From the NCBI GenBank assembly GCA_964482515.1, contig CAYZXT010000042.1, positions 1 to 20,080 on the forward strand: a stretch of 20,080 nucleotides of DNA. The letters are read 5' to 3'. The notes under the pieces are model-generated. The model had not been told where the DNA came from and did no database searches. It saw only the letters and a list, made by a program, of their open reading frames with translations. Below, in pieces: positions 1-6,922 of this stretch (its first letter is position 1; the number at the start of each line of letters is the position of its first letter). This DNA is from CAYZXT01 sp964482515 (lineage in GTDB: Bacteria > Elusimicrobiota > Elusimicrobia > FEN-1173). A program made the position numbers and the translations under genes.

Positions 1-226
1 GACGTTCTTGCCATTGATCTACGCCCGGGCTGGCTGTTGTGCCGCGGGGGAACAGCCGCCCGCTCACTTCACATGATAAATTAATAATTCCATCGGCCGC
101 TGCACTAACTTCGTTGCCAAGAGCGCCCGATAAAATAAGGATCCTGAAATACCTGCGGTTGCCCGCTCTATTTTTCAAACTTAATGCGAAGGGATTATAC
201 AGTTTTTTTCAACTGGAGCAAACAGG
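1..226. other. Non-coding end of window downstream of sufT; no confident gene
   Basis: I see no gene I can support here. It contains an inverted repeat GGCTGTT (32-38) / AACAGCC (51-57) with a 12-base loop. A plus-strand frame entering from outside the window stays open to a TGA at 73-75 with GC-rich third positions, so it could be the last two dozen codons of a neighbouring gene; this is weak. Just past the sufT stop there is only a 5-bp hairpin (CAGTT/AACTG around a T-rich loop on the plus strand), without the T tract a suf-operon terminator would need. On the minus strand a TATAAT lies near 197, without a good -35 element. Confidence 0.3.
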
Positions 227-610
227 TCAGCCGGACTTCTTGGTCTCATCGGCCTTTGCTTCCTCTTCCGCGTCCTCGTCGTCTTCCAATTCAAAGATGC
301 CCAACTGCATCTTGGCTTCATCGGAAGCCATTTTGCGAGGGTCCCATTGGGGGATCCAGACCAGGTCCACGGCCACGTCGGCCACCTCGGGAAGCTGCGA
401 TATGTCGGCATGGGCCTTGCTCAAGATCGCCGGGCCATAGGGGCATCCCGGACCAGTCAAAGTCATCTTCACCTGGATCTTCGATTTTCCGTCCGGCTGC
501 GGAGTCAACGCCACGCCGTAGACCAAACCAAGGTCCACGATGCTCATGTGGATCTCGGGATCTTTGACGCCCTTCAAAACTTCCCAAACCTGCTGTTCCG
601 TCAATGCCAT
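227..610 (-). CDS. sufT: SufT-like Fe-S cluster assembly protein (MIP18/DUF59 family)
   Basis: A 127-residue protein of the MIP18 (DUF59) family, which acts in the cytoplasm in maturation of Fe-S proteins, and the last gene of the suf operon. The family core is visible: the DPEIHMSIVDLGLVY block at residues 18-31, then TLTGPGCPYGPAI at 50-62 carrying the conserved Cys56, and a WIPQWDPRKMASDEAK block at 85-100. The C-terminal tail from about residue 108 is very acidic (Glu/Asp) and is an extension beyond the core. The ATG has a GGAG ribosome-binding site that partly overlaps the sufU stop codon, only nine bases upstream, so it is translated with the operon. The family is clear. The symbol sufT rests on family plus operon context; some DUF59 relatives instead belong to phenylacetate degradation (PaaD), which nothing here suggests. 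Confidence 0.88.
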   Translation of the reverse strand: MALTEQQVWEVLKGVKDPEIHMSIVDLGLVYGVALTPQPDGKSKIQVKMTLTGPGCPYGPAILSKAHADISQLPEVADVAVDLVWIPQWDPRKMASDEAKMQLGIFELEDDEDAEEEAKADETKKSG

Positions 611-619
611 AAATTTCTC

Positions 620-1093
620 CTAACGCTCCTCATGCTTGGCGACGACTTTGGCCTTCCGCTGCGAATAGGTTTCCAGTCCCTCCAGGAAAGTATTCCAGGA
701 AAGCACGGCGCATTTGATGCGGGCCGGAAACTTCTTCACGCCCTCCAGGGACGCCAGGTCGGCCAGATCCTCGGGTAATTCATCCGCCGTCCCGTTCTCC
801 AGCATCAGGCGCTTGAATCCTTTCACCAAACCGGAACACTCCTCCAAGGTTTTCCCTTTGAGCGCCTCGGTCATCATGGACGCGGAAGATTGGGATATCG
901 AACAGCCTTTTCCTTCGACCTGGATGTCGTCCAGCTTGCCGTCCTTCAGCCTGAAACTGAGCTCGATCTGGTCGCCGCAGAGCGGGTTGACGCCCTCGAT
1001 CTTCACGTCCGGGTCCGCTACCTTGCCGTGGTTGCGAGGGTTCTTGAAGTGGTCCAGGATCACTTCCCGGTAAAGACTGTCCAGGTCGCCCAT
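620..1093 (-). CDS. sufU: SufU, sulfurtransferase partner of SufS (IscU-like fold)
   Basis: A 157-residue SufU-type protein that accepts persulfide sulfur from SufS and passes it to the SufBCD scaffold. It has the three ligand cysteines and the aspartate of the family: Cys39 and Asp41 in NPLCGDQ, Cys64 in GKGCSIS and Cys128 in RIKCAVLSW. The long insert between the second and third cysteines distinguishes SufU from IscU. The frame is open further upstream to 1240, but that part lies inside sufS. The ATG at 1093 gives the normal family N-terminus (MGDLDSLYREVILDH) and shares one base with the sufS stop codon (TGATG), typical of coupled translation. SufU-type donors are common in Gram-positive and several deep-branching phyla, unlike the SufE of proteobacteria. 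Confidence 0.93.
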   Translation of the reverse strand: MGDLDSLYREVILDHFKNPRNHGKVADPDVKIEGVNPLCGDQIELSFRLKDGKLDDIQVEGKGCSISQSSASMMTEALKGKTLEECSGLVKGFKRLMLENGTADELPEDLADLASLEGVKKFPARIKCAVLSWNTFLEGLETYSQRKAKVVAKHEER

Positions 1094-2355
1094 CAGCGTC
1101 CCGCCGAAATCCTGAAAATGCTGTCGACCTTCGACAAAGACTTCACGAGAGCATCCACGTCCGAACGGTCGTTGTAAATATAAAAACTCGCCCGGGCCGT
1201 GCCCGAGATATCGAACTTCTTCATGATCAATTGGCAGCAATGGTGTCCGACGCGGATGGCGACGCCTTCCTGGTCGACGATCGTCCCCACGTCGTGGGGA
1301 TAGACGCCGTTGATGTTGAATGAAACCACGCCGGCACGGAGGGAGATGTCCTTCGGTCCATAGAGCGTGATTCCCGGGAAAGAACTTAAAGAATCCAACG
1401 CGTAAGCTGTTAAATTTTGTTCGTGAGCGCGGACCGCGTCCATGCCGATTTTCTCCAGATACTCGATGGCCGCGCCGAACGCGATGGCGCCCGCGACGTG
1501 AGGCGTGCCGGCTTCGAATTTATAGGGTAGTTCGTTCCAGGTGCTGCGGTCGTGCCAAACCTGTTCGATCATGTCGCCGCCGCCGAGGAACGGGTCCATG
1601 GCTTCCAGTATCTCCCGGCGAGCCCAGAGGACGCCGATACCGGTGGGGCCCAGCATCTTGTGCGCGGAAAAAGCCAGGAAGTCGCAGCCCAGCTTTTCGA
1701 CCGAGACCGCCGAATGCGGAACGGATTGCGCCGCATCCACCAACACCAGGGCTCCGACGGCGTGTGCCTGCCGGGCCAGGTCCGCCACGGGGTTGATGGT
1801 TCCCAGGGCGTTGGATATATGGGTGACGGCCAAGATTTTCGTGCGGGAAGTCAGGAGCCTGGGGAGCGCCGAGAGATCCAACACGCCGTCTCCGGTCATC
1901 GGAATGAATTTAAGCGAGGCGCCCGTGGTTTTGGCGATCATTTGCCAGGGCACGAGATTGGAATGATGCTCCATCTCCGTCAACAAAATCTCATCGCCCG
2001 GCTTTAAATTGGTCCGGCCCCAGGAATATGCCGCCAGGTTGATAGACTCCGTCGCGTTCCGGGTGAAGATCACCGTGGCGGGATCCGCGGCGCCGATGAA
2101 ACGCGCCACTTTGGCGCGCGCCGCTTCCATTTGGGACGTGGCTTCTTCCGAGAGGTAATGCACGCCGCGGTGGACGTTGGCGTTGATCGTCATGTAATAA
2201 TCGGAGATGGCGTTGATCACGGCCGTCGGCTTCTGGGTCGTGGCCGCATTGTCCAAGTATACCAACGGCTTGCCGTGGATCTTCCGCTCAAAAATCGGAA
2301 AATCCCGCCGGATATTCACCGTGTCCAACAGTTTATGGTGGCCGTTGCTTGACAT
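1093..2355 (-). CDS. sufS: SufS cysteine desulfurase (group II)
   Basis: A 420-residue PLP-dependent cysteine desulfurase that removes sulfur from L-cysteine as a persulfide for Fe-S assembly. Visible landmarks are YLDNAATTQKP at 33-43, the MEHHSN motif at 128-133 (His that stacks on PLP), the AFSAHKMLGP motif with the PLP-binding lysine at Lys233, and the active-site RVGHHCC block with catalytic Cys373. The short loop around this Cys (RxGHHC) is that of group II enzymes (SufS/CsdA), not IscS. Length is normal for the family. The ATG lies three bases after the Rieske gene stop and the stop codon overlaps the sufU start, so the gene sits in a tightly packed operon. Pairing with SufU next door supports SufS rather than CsdA. 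Confidence 0.95.
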   Translation of the reverse strand: MSSNGHHKLLDTVNIRRDFPIFERKIHGKPLVYLDNAATTQKPTAVINAISDYYMTINANVHRGVHYLSEEATSQMEAARAKVARFIGAADPATVIFTRNATESINLAAYSWGRTNLKPGDEILLTEMEHHSNLVPWQMIAKTTGASLKFIPMTGDGVLDLSALPRLLTSRTKILAVTHISNALGTINPVADLARQAHAVGALVLVDAAQSVPHSAVSVEKLGCDFLAFSAHKMLGPTGIGVLWARREILEAMDPFLGGGDMIEQVWHDRSTWNELPYKFEAGTPHVAGAIAFGAAIEYLEKIGMDAVRAHEQNLTAYALDSLSSFPGITLYGPKDISLRAGVVSFNINGVYPHDVGTIVDQEGVAIRVGHHCCQLIMKKFDISGTARASFYIYNDRSDVDALVKSLSKVDSIFRISAGR

Positions 2356-2358
2356 GAA

Positions 2359-2685
2359 TTATTTCGCTTTCACTTGCACGTTATCGCCTTCGACGCGGAC
2401 TTCGTACACTTTCACCGGCACGACGGCCGGCATGGAGAGCGCGGCCCCGGTTTTAACGCTGAAGCGCGCGCTGTGGCGGGGACACTCGACCTCGTCGCCC
2501 CGCAAAGACCCCTCGCCCAACGGGCCGTCGTCGTGGGTACAGATGTCGTCGATGGCGTAAAATTTCCCCTCCACGCGGCTCACCGCGATTCGGCTGTGCC
2601 CCACATGAAAGACCTTCAACGTCCCCTCGGGAATTTGGTCCTGCGACGCCACCGTCACGAAATCCGTCCGCGTCCCCGCGCTCAC
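2359..2685 (-). CDS. Rieske-type [2Fe-2S] ferredoxin within the suf operon
   Basis: A 108-residue small soluble Rieske protein resembling the ferredoxin components of dioxygenase systems and NirD. It has the two-Cys, two-His cluster motif: Cys49-x-His51 (ICTHDDG), 16 residues, then Cys68-x-x-His71 (CPRHSARF), expected to bind one [2Fe-2S] cluster. There is no membrane segment or signal peptide, so it is cytoplasmic. The start is a GTG overlapping the sufD stop by four bases (GTGA), and the stop is three bases before sufS, so it is a true operon member. Small Rieske proteins are found in several bacterial suf operons. Its exact role is not settled; an electron donor to cluster assembly or a cluster carrier is inference. 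Confidence 0.88.
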   Translation of the reverse strand: MSAGTRTDFVTVASQDQIPEGTLKVFHVGHSRIAVSRVEGKFYAIDDICTHDDGPLGEGSLRGDEVECPRHSARFSVKTGAALSMPAVVPVKVYEVRVEGDNVQVKAK

Positions 2686-3977
2686 GACAGCGTCCCCAGC
2701 TTCCCGTTAATGGCGGTCTGCAGGGCCTCCCGCACGTTTTCCGTCGGAATGCGCTGCAGGACTTCATCGAAAAATCCTTCCACGATGATATGGTCGGCAT
2801 TCTCGCGGTCCAAGCCCCGCGTCATCAAATAGAACCGCTGGTCGGCATCCAACGAACCCACAGACGCGCCGTGGCCGCACTTCACGTCATCCGCCAAAAT
2901 CTCCAGCATGGGGATGGTGTGGGCCCGGGCGGTCTCGGACAAAAGCAGGTTCCGGCTCGTCTGGAACGCGGACGTTTGCTGCGCTTTCTTATCGATGCGG
3001 ATCATCCCCGTATAAATCGACCTCGCGTTGTCTTTCACGGCCGCCTTGAACAACAGGTCGCTGGACGTGTGTGGGACGATGTGCTCCTGGAGCGTGTGAT
3101 GGGTAAATTGCTGATGATCGTCGCCGAACACCAATCCGTCGAGGCGGCTTGATGCGCCTTGCCCGGCCAAGCGGGAGCCGAGATTGGCCTTGGTAAGTTT
3201 CCCGCCCAACGCCACGGCGAGCGTGTTCAATTTGGCGTCCTGTCCCAAGTCCGCGTTCTGAGTGACGAAATGCTGTACGCCGCTTCCCCAGCGCTGAAGG
3301 TTGACGTATTGGAGCTGGGCGTTGGCCCCCAAAACGATTTCCACGGCCGCGCAGGAAAAAGCGTCTCCGTTGCCGGAAGAGGAATATTCGTCGAAATAGG
3401 TGGCGCGCGCGCCCTCCTCCAAAATGATCAAGGTGCGAGGCAGGACGGCTTCCCCGTCAGCCAGGGAATAATCGTAGATCCCGTGCAGCGGGACGGCGAC
3501 CTCCACGTTCCGCGGCACGAAGAGAAATACCCCGGTGTTCCAAAGCGCCATGTTCAAAGATTCAAACTTGCCGTTGCGCGCGGGAACGACCTGTCCCAAA
3601 AACTTCTCCACCAATGGCGCATGCTCGCGGGCCGCCCTGGCCAAATCCATCAAGATGACGCCTTGGGCGATGGCTTCGGGAGCGAGCCCCTCGGACACTT
3701 TGCCGTCTTTGATCCGCAGCTTTCCATCCACGGCGTCGTTCTTTTCCACGGTCAGGGCGGCGGACTTTAAATGAAATTTTCCGAGGTCGAGGCGGGAGAT
3801 GTCCGTGCGCCGCCAGGCTTCGTCTTCCTTGGACGGCATGGGCAGTATCTCAAACAGCTTCCAAGCCTCGGACCGGAGGCGGGAGAGGGTGGCATTTTCA
3901 CCCTGCGCCTGAACGAGGCTTTTTAAAGTATCGGAGGAAACCTTTAATGTTCCTTCAGTGGCATTCACGATTTTCAA
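2682..3977 (-). CDS. sufD: SufD, Fe-S scaffold complex subunit
   Basis: A 431-residue SufD of the SufB/SufD beta-helix family, the non-catalytic partner of SufB in the SufBC2D scaffold. The N-terminal helical part (about 1-130) contains EDEAWRRTDI at 51-60, which matches the family motif preceding the beta-helix. The C-terminal conserved block LADDVKCGHGASVG (361-374) has Cys367 and His369; the latter corresponds to the SufD histidine implicated in cluster assembly at the SufB-SufD interface. It starts 70 bases after the sufB stop, the largest gap inside the operon. That gap holds a strong hairpin followed by TTTT and a ribosome-binding site (AGAAGGA). The stop overlaps the GTG start of the Rieske gene. 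Confidence 0.94.
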   Translation of the reverse strand: MKIVNATEGTLKVSSDTLKSLVQAQGENATLSRLRSEAWKLFEILPMPSKEDEAWRRTDISRLDLGKFHLKSAALTVEKNDAVDGKLRIKDGKVSEGLAPEAIAQGVILMDLARAAREHAPLVEKFLGQVVPARNGKFESLNMALWNTGVFLFVPRNVEVAVPLHGIYDYSLADGEAVLPRTLIILEEGARATYFDEYSSSGNGDAFSCAAVEIVLGANAQLQYVNLQRWGSGVQHFVTQNADLGQDAKLNTLAVALGGKLTKANLGSRLAGQGASSRLDGLVFGDDHQQFTHHTLQEHIVPHTSSDLLFKAAVKDNARSIYTGMIRIDKKAQQTSAFQTSRNLLLSETARAHTIPMLEILADDVKCGHGASVGSLDADQRFYLMTRGLDRENADHIIVEGFFDEVLQRIPTENVREALQTAINGKLGTLS

Positions 3978-3989
3978 TCCTTCTGAGCG

Positions 3990-4014
3990 AAAAGCCCCCT
4001 GCGGGAAAGGGGGC
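3990..4014 (-). terminator. Intra-operon terminator-like hairpin between sufB and sufD
   Basis: On the minus strand, GCCCCCT and AGGGGGC form a perfect 7-bp, mostly G-C stem (4008-4014 with 3994-4000) around a 7-base loop, directly followed by TTTT. This is the shape of an intrinsic terminator but with a short T tract, so partial termination, attenuation or an RNA-processing/stabilising element are all possible. It lies in the only sizeable gap of the operon, after the sufC-sufB pair and upstream of sufD. Confidence 0.5.
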
Positions 4015-4047
4015 CTCGCAAGAAAATCCTAATAGGGCGGCCGCCGG

Positions 4048-5469
4048 TCAGCCGACGGAACCTTCCATTTCCATCTCCAACAACCGGTTCAGCTCGACGG
4101 CATACTCCATCGGGAGCTCTTTCGTGAACGGCTCAAAGAACCCGTTCACGATCATGTTGGTGGCTTCCGCCTCGGTGAGCCCGCGGCTCTGCAGATAAAA
4201 CAATTGTTCCTCGCCGATCTTGGACACCGAAGCCTCGTGGCCCATGGAAACATCCTGCTCGTCCACTTCCGTGGTCGGGTAGGTGTCTGACCGGGATTTC
4301 TCGTCCAGCAGCAACGCATCGCAGCGCACGCTGGACTTGGAGCCGGTGGCGCCCTTATAAACTTTGACGAGGCCGCGATAACTGGAACGGCCGCCGTCCT
4401 TCGAAATGGATTTCGACGTCACGATGGAGGTGGTGTTCGGCGCCACGTGGACGACCTTCGCGCCGGCGTCCTGGTGCTGGTCCTTGCCGGAAAACGCCAC
4501 GGACATGATCTCGCCACGCGCGCCTTCGCCCACAAGGTAGACCGCCGGGAATTTCATCGTCAGCTTGGACCCGAGGTTGCCGTCGATCCATTCCACGGTG
4601 GCGTTCTTGTGCGCCATCGCCCGTTTGGTCACGAGATTGTAGACGTTCTTGGACCAGTTCTGGATGGTGGTATAGCGGATCTTGGCGCCCGGAAGCGCGA
4701 TGAGTTCCACCACGGCGGAATGCAGGGAGTCCGACGAATAGGTCGGCGCAGTGCAACCTTCAATATAATGGACGAAGGATCCTTCATCGGCGATGATCAA
4801 CGTCCGCTCGAACTGGCCCATGTTCTCCGCGTTGATGCGGAAATAGGCCTGCAGCGGGATCGGAACGGACACGCCCTTGGGAACGTAAATGAAGGATCCG
4901 CCCGACCAGACGGCTGTGTTGAGGGCGGAGAACTTATTGTCCCCGGCCGGGATCACGGTGCCGAAATATTTCTTGACGATGTCCGGGTATTGCTTCAGGC
5001 CGTCGTCCATGCCCAGGAAAAGCACGCCGAGTTTGGTGAGGTCTTCCCGCAAGGAATGGTAGACGACTTCGGATTCATACTGCGCGGTCACGCCCGCCAG
5101 GAACTTCCGCTCCGCCTCGGGAATGCCGAGCCGGTCAAAAGTATTTTTGATGCCTTCGGGGACATCTTTCCAATCCTTCCCCTGTTTCTTGTCCGTGGGC
5201 TTCATGTAATAGTGGATGTTATCGAAATCGATGGCGTTCAGCAGCTCGGTGTCGCCCCAGGTCGGCATGGGCTTCTTGAGGAAAATGTCGAGGGCCTTCA
5301 ACCGTTGTTCCAGCATCCAGGCAGGTTCGCCTTTTTTCCAGGAAATAGATTCAACGATCTCCCGGGTCAGTCCTTTGCCCGACCGGAAGGCGTAACCGTC
5401 CGTCGGGTCGCTGAACCCATATTGATAATCCTGTCCTAAATTTTGAAGCGCCTGCTGTTTGGGTGTCAT
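4048..5469 (-). CDS. sufB: SufB, Fe-S scaffold complex subunit
   Basis: A 473-residue SufB, the core scaffold subunit on which clusters are built in the SufBC2D complex. Length and sequence are typical: YGFSDPTDGYAFRSGKGL near the N-terminus, ERTLIIADEGSFVHYIEGCTAP at 221-242 with Cys239, VRCDALLLDEKSRSDTYP at 381-398 with Cys383, and SMGHEASVSKIGEEQLFYL at 408-426. Cys383 lies where the family has the cluster or persulfide site, and His411/Glu412 are the neighbouring conserved pair. The ATG at 5469 is preceded by a GGAG ribosome-binding site and lies 21 bases after the sufC stop. Order sufC-sufB-sufD is the common core arrangement. Confidence 0.96.
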   Translation of the reverse strand: MTPKQQALQNLGQDYQYGFSDPTDGYAFRSGKGLTREIVESISWKKGEPAWMLEQRLKALDIFLKKPMPTWGDTELLNAIDFDNIHYYMKPTDKKQGKDWKDVPEGIKNTFDRLGIPEAERKFLAGVTAQYESEVVYHSLREDLTKLGVLFLGMDDGLKQYPDIVKKYFGTVIPAGDNKFSALNTAVWSGGSFIYVPKGVSVPIPLQAYFRINAENMGQFERTLIIADEGSFVHYIEGCTAPTYSSDSLHSAVVELIALPGAKIRYTTIQNWSKNVYNLVTKRAMAHKNATVEWIDGNLGSKLTMKFPAVYLVGEGARGEIMSVAFSGKDQHQDAGAKVVHVAPNTTSIVTSKSISKDGGRSSYRGLVKVYKGATGSKSSVRCDALLLDEKSRSDTYPTTEVDEQDVSMGHEASVSKIGEEQLFYLQSRGLTEAEATNMIVNGFFEPFTKELPMEYAVELNRLLEMEMEGSVG

Positions 5470-5490
5470 TTCTTCGGCTCCGTCTAAAAA

Positions 5491-6255
5491 CTAAACCGCG
5501 CTGGCCTGCAGAACTTCTTTCTGAATCGTCTCATACCCCTGGGATTCAAGGAGCTTCGCCAGTTCCGGTCCGCCGGACTTCACGATCCGGCCGGCCATCA
5601 AAACGTGCACGAACTGCGGCTTCACGTAATCCAGCAGACGCTGATAATGGGTGATCAAAAGGATTCCGCGCTCCGGCGACTGCAGGTGATTGATCCCGTC
5701 GGATACGATCTTGAGGGCGTCGATGTCCAGGCCCGAATCCGTTTCGTCCAGGATCGCCATCCCCGGCGCCAAAAGCGCCATCTGCAAAATCTCCAGCCGC
5801 TTCTTTTCGCCGCCGGAGAACCCCTCGTTTAAATAACGGTTGGCGAATTTGGCGTCCATGGAAAGGCGTTTCATGTTCTCTTTGAGTTCTTGCCGGAATT
5901 CCTTTAAAGGAACCTCTTTCCCGCGCACGGCTTTCATGGCGGTCCGAAGGAAATTGACCACGCTCACGCCCGGAACGGACACCGGATACTGAAACGCCAG
6001 GAACATCCCCTTCACGGCGCGCTCGTTGGGTTTCAATGTTGAAATGTCGTCACCCTTGTATAGGATGCGCCCCGATTCAATCTTGTATTTGGGATGGCCC
6101 ATGGCCGCGTAGGACAGAGTGCTCTTGCCGGAACCGTTGGGCCCCATGATGGCGTGGATCTCGCCCGCGTTGACGGTCAAATTGATCCCGTTGAGGATTT
6201 TCTTTCCCTCGACCGATACGTGCAAATCTTGAATCTCAAACAAGTGTGCGCTCAC
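5491..6255 (-). CDS. sufC: SufC, Fe-S assembly ATPase (ABC type)
   Basis: A 254-residue cytosolic ABC-type ATPase that powers conformational change of the SufBC2D scaffold; it is not a transporter. All ABC motifs are present: Walker A GPNGSGKST (38-46), Q-loop FQYP near 88-91, the signature FSGGEKKR (146-153), Walker B MAILDE (166-171) and the switch His203 in LLITHYQ. The TDSGLDIDAL stretch after Walker B is characteristic of SufC. The start is a GTG with a good AGAGGA ribosome-binding site, 27 bases after the regulator gene, and gives the expected N-terminus SAHLFEIQDLHVSVEGK. Confidence 0.96.
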   Translation of the reverse strand: MSAHLFEIQDLHVSVEGKKILNGINLTVNAGEIHAIMGPNGSGKSTLSYAAMGHPKYKIESGRILYKGDDISTLKPNERAVKGMFLAFQYPVSVPGVSVVNFLRTAMKAVRGKEVPLKEFRQELKENMKRLSMDAKFANRYLNEGFSGGEKKRLEILQMALLAPGMAILDETDSGLDIDALKIVSDGINHLQSPERGILLITHYQRLLDYVKPQFVHVLMAGRIVKSGGPELAKLLESQGYETIQKEVLQASAV

Positions 6256-6282
6256 GATTTCCTCTTGGTTATTGTCGTTGAC

Positions 6283-6768
6283 TTAAGCCGGAAGCTTGAC
6301 GATGGGAGGCGGTAGCTTGTCCTGCAATTCATTGACGTCGTTTGTGACCACGGACTCATCACGCAGCAGATGTTCCAGATTAAGCTTGCTTAAAAAGCCG
6401 TAGACATACTGGGAAAGGACGCTGAGGACCGGCCGGATGCCGCAATTGCCGATATGCGTGCACTGATCCTGGGTTCCCGGGAAGCGCCGGCAATGGTTGT
6501 GTCCCATATCCAGACGGCCCAGCGCGCCCAAGGCTTCGGCCACGGAAATATTAACGGCCGGCCGGCTCAGGATGTATCCACCCCTGACACCACGCAGGCT
6601 CTTCACCAAACCAGCCCTGCGAAGCGTCACTAAAATTTTAGCCACATAAACCGGAGTCAAACCTTCCCGTTGGGCGATGTCGCGTACGGTCAAGGGAGTG
6701 TTGGATTTATGGGAGGCCACTTGCAAGATGCACCGTAGCCCGTATTCCTGCATGGCAGATATTTTCAT
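6283..6768 (-). CDS. Rrf2-family Fe-S-sensing transcriptional regulator of the suf operon
   Basis: A 161-residue Rrf2-family (IscR/RirA/NsrR-like) regulator. A winged helix-turn-helix covers about residues 1-75 (TVRDIAQREGLTPVYVAKIL is the recognition region; RGVRGGYILSRP is the wing). Three cysteines, Cys93, Cys103 and Cys109, sit where Rrf2 sensors bind an Fe-S cluster. Their spacing C-x9-C-x5-C is longer than the C-x5-C-x5-C of IscR. It is the first gene of the suf operon, and its promoter carries an IscR type 1-like palindrome, so autoregulation by cluster status is the likely mode (inference). The start is fixed by family alignment (MKIS... at the N-terminus). No ribosome-binding site precedes it and the predicted transcription start falls at or a few bases before the ATG, so it may be leaderless. 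The C-terminus is Pro-rich (LPPPIVKLPA). Confidence 0.9.
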   Translation of the reverse strand: MKISAMQEYGLRCILQVASHKSNTPLTVRDIAQREGLTPVYVAKILVTLRRAGLVKSLRGVRGGYILSRPAVNISVAEALGALGRLDMGHNHCRRFPGTQDQCTHIGNCGIRPVLSVLSQYVYGFLSKLNLEHLLRDESVVTNDVNELQDKLPPPIVKLPA

Positions 6769-6774
6769 AAGTCG

Positions 6775-6803
6775 ATTTTATTATATATGACCACTTGTGT
6801 CAA
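6775..6803 (-). promoter_or_regulatory. Promoter of the rrf2-suf operon (TTGACA-N17-TAAAAT)
   Basis: On the minus strand a consensus -35 TTGACA (6798-6803) is separated by exactly 17 bases from TAAAAT (6775-6780); an overlapping TATAAT at 6780-6785 is an alternative -10. Either gives a transcript starting zero to about five bases before the ATG at 6768, that is, leaderless or nearly so. Confidence 0.75.
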
Positions 6804-6807
6804 GTAT
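6783..6807. promoter_or_regulatory. IscR type 1-like operator palindrome
   Basis: The 25-bp site has the form ATA-N3-GAC-N7-GTC-N3-TAT, the same length and fixed positions as the E. coli IscR type 1 consensus. It covers the -35 element and part of the -10 region of the suf promoter, an ideal repressor position. The product of the first operon gene is an Rrf2 protein, the family that binds such sites. Confidence 0.75.
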
Positions 6808-6859
6808 CATTAAGACGCATGACAAAATACAAGAATATTCAGTCCGGATTTCGATTATA

Positions 6860-6897
6860 TATCAAATTACCATTGATAATCAAAGCTATTTGATTGT
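6860..6897. repeat. Cluster of overlapping AT-rich palindromes upstream of the suf promoter
   Basis: TATCAA (6860-6865) pairs with TTGATA (6873-6878), and AATCAAA (6878-6884) pairs with TTTGATT (6889-6895). The two repeats share the central TTGATAATCAA. They lie 57-94 bp upstream of the suf -35 element and just after the stop of the receiver gene, so they could be regulator sites, an UP-like region or a weak terminator of the upstream operon. Confidence 0.4.
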
Positions 6898-6922
6898 GAC
6901 GGAAGGCACGAAGAACTTAGGA

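Noticed and set aside
195..216. Possible suf-operon terminator just after sufT
   Set aside because: Only a 5-bp stem, with the T-rich run inside the loop on the wrong strand, and no T tract after the stem on the minus strand.
39..440. A 133-codon plus-strand frame at the left edge
   Set aside because: Its 3' half is antisense to sufT, composition is Ser-rich and unlike a real protein, and no ribosome-binding site precedes it.
4447..5439. A 330-codon plus-strand frame opposite sufB
   Set aside because: Shadow of sufB; no family resemblance, and no operon partner on that strand.
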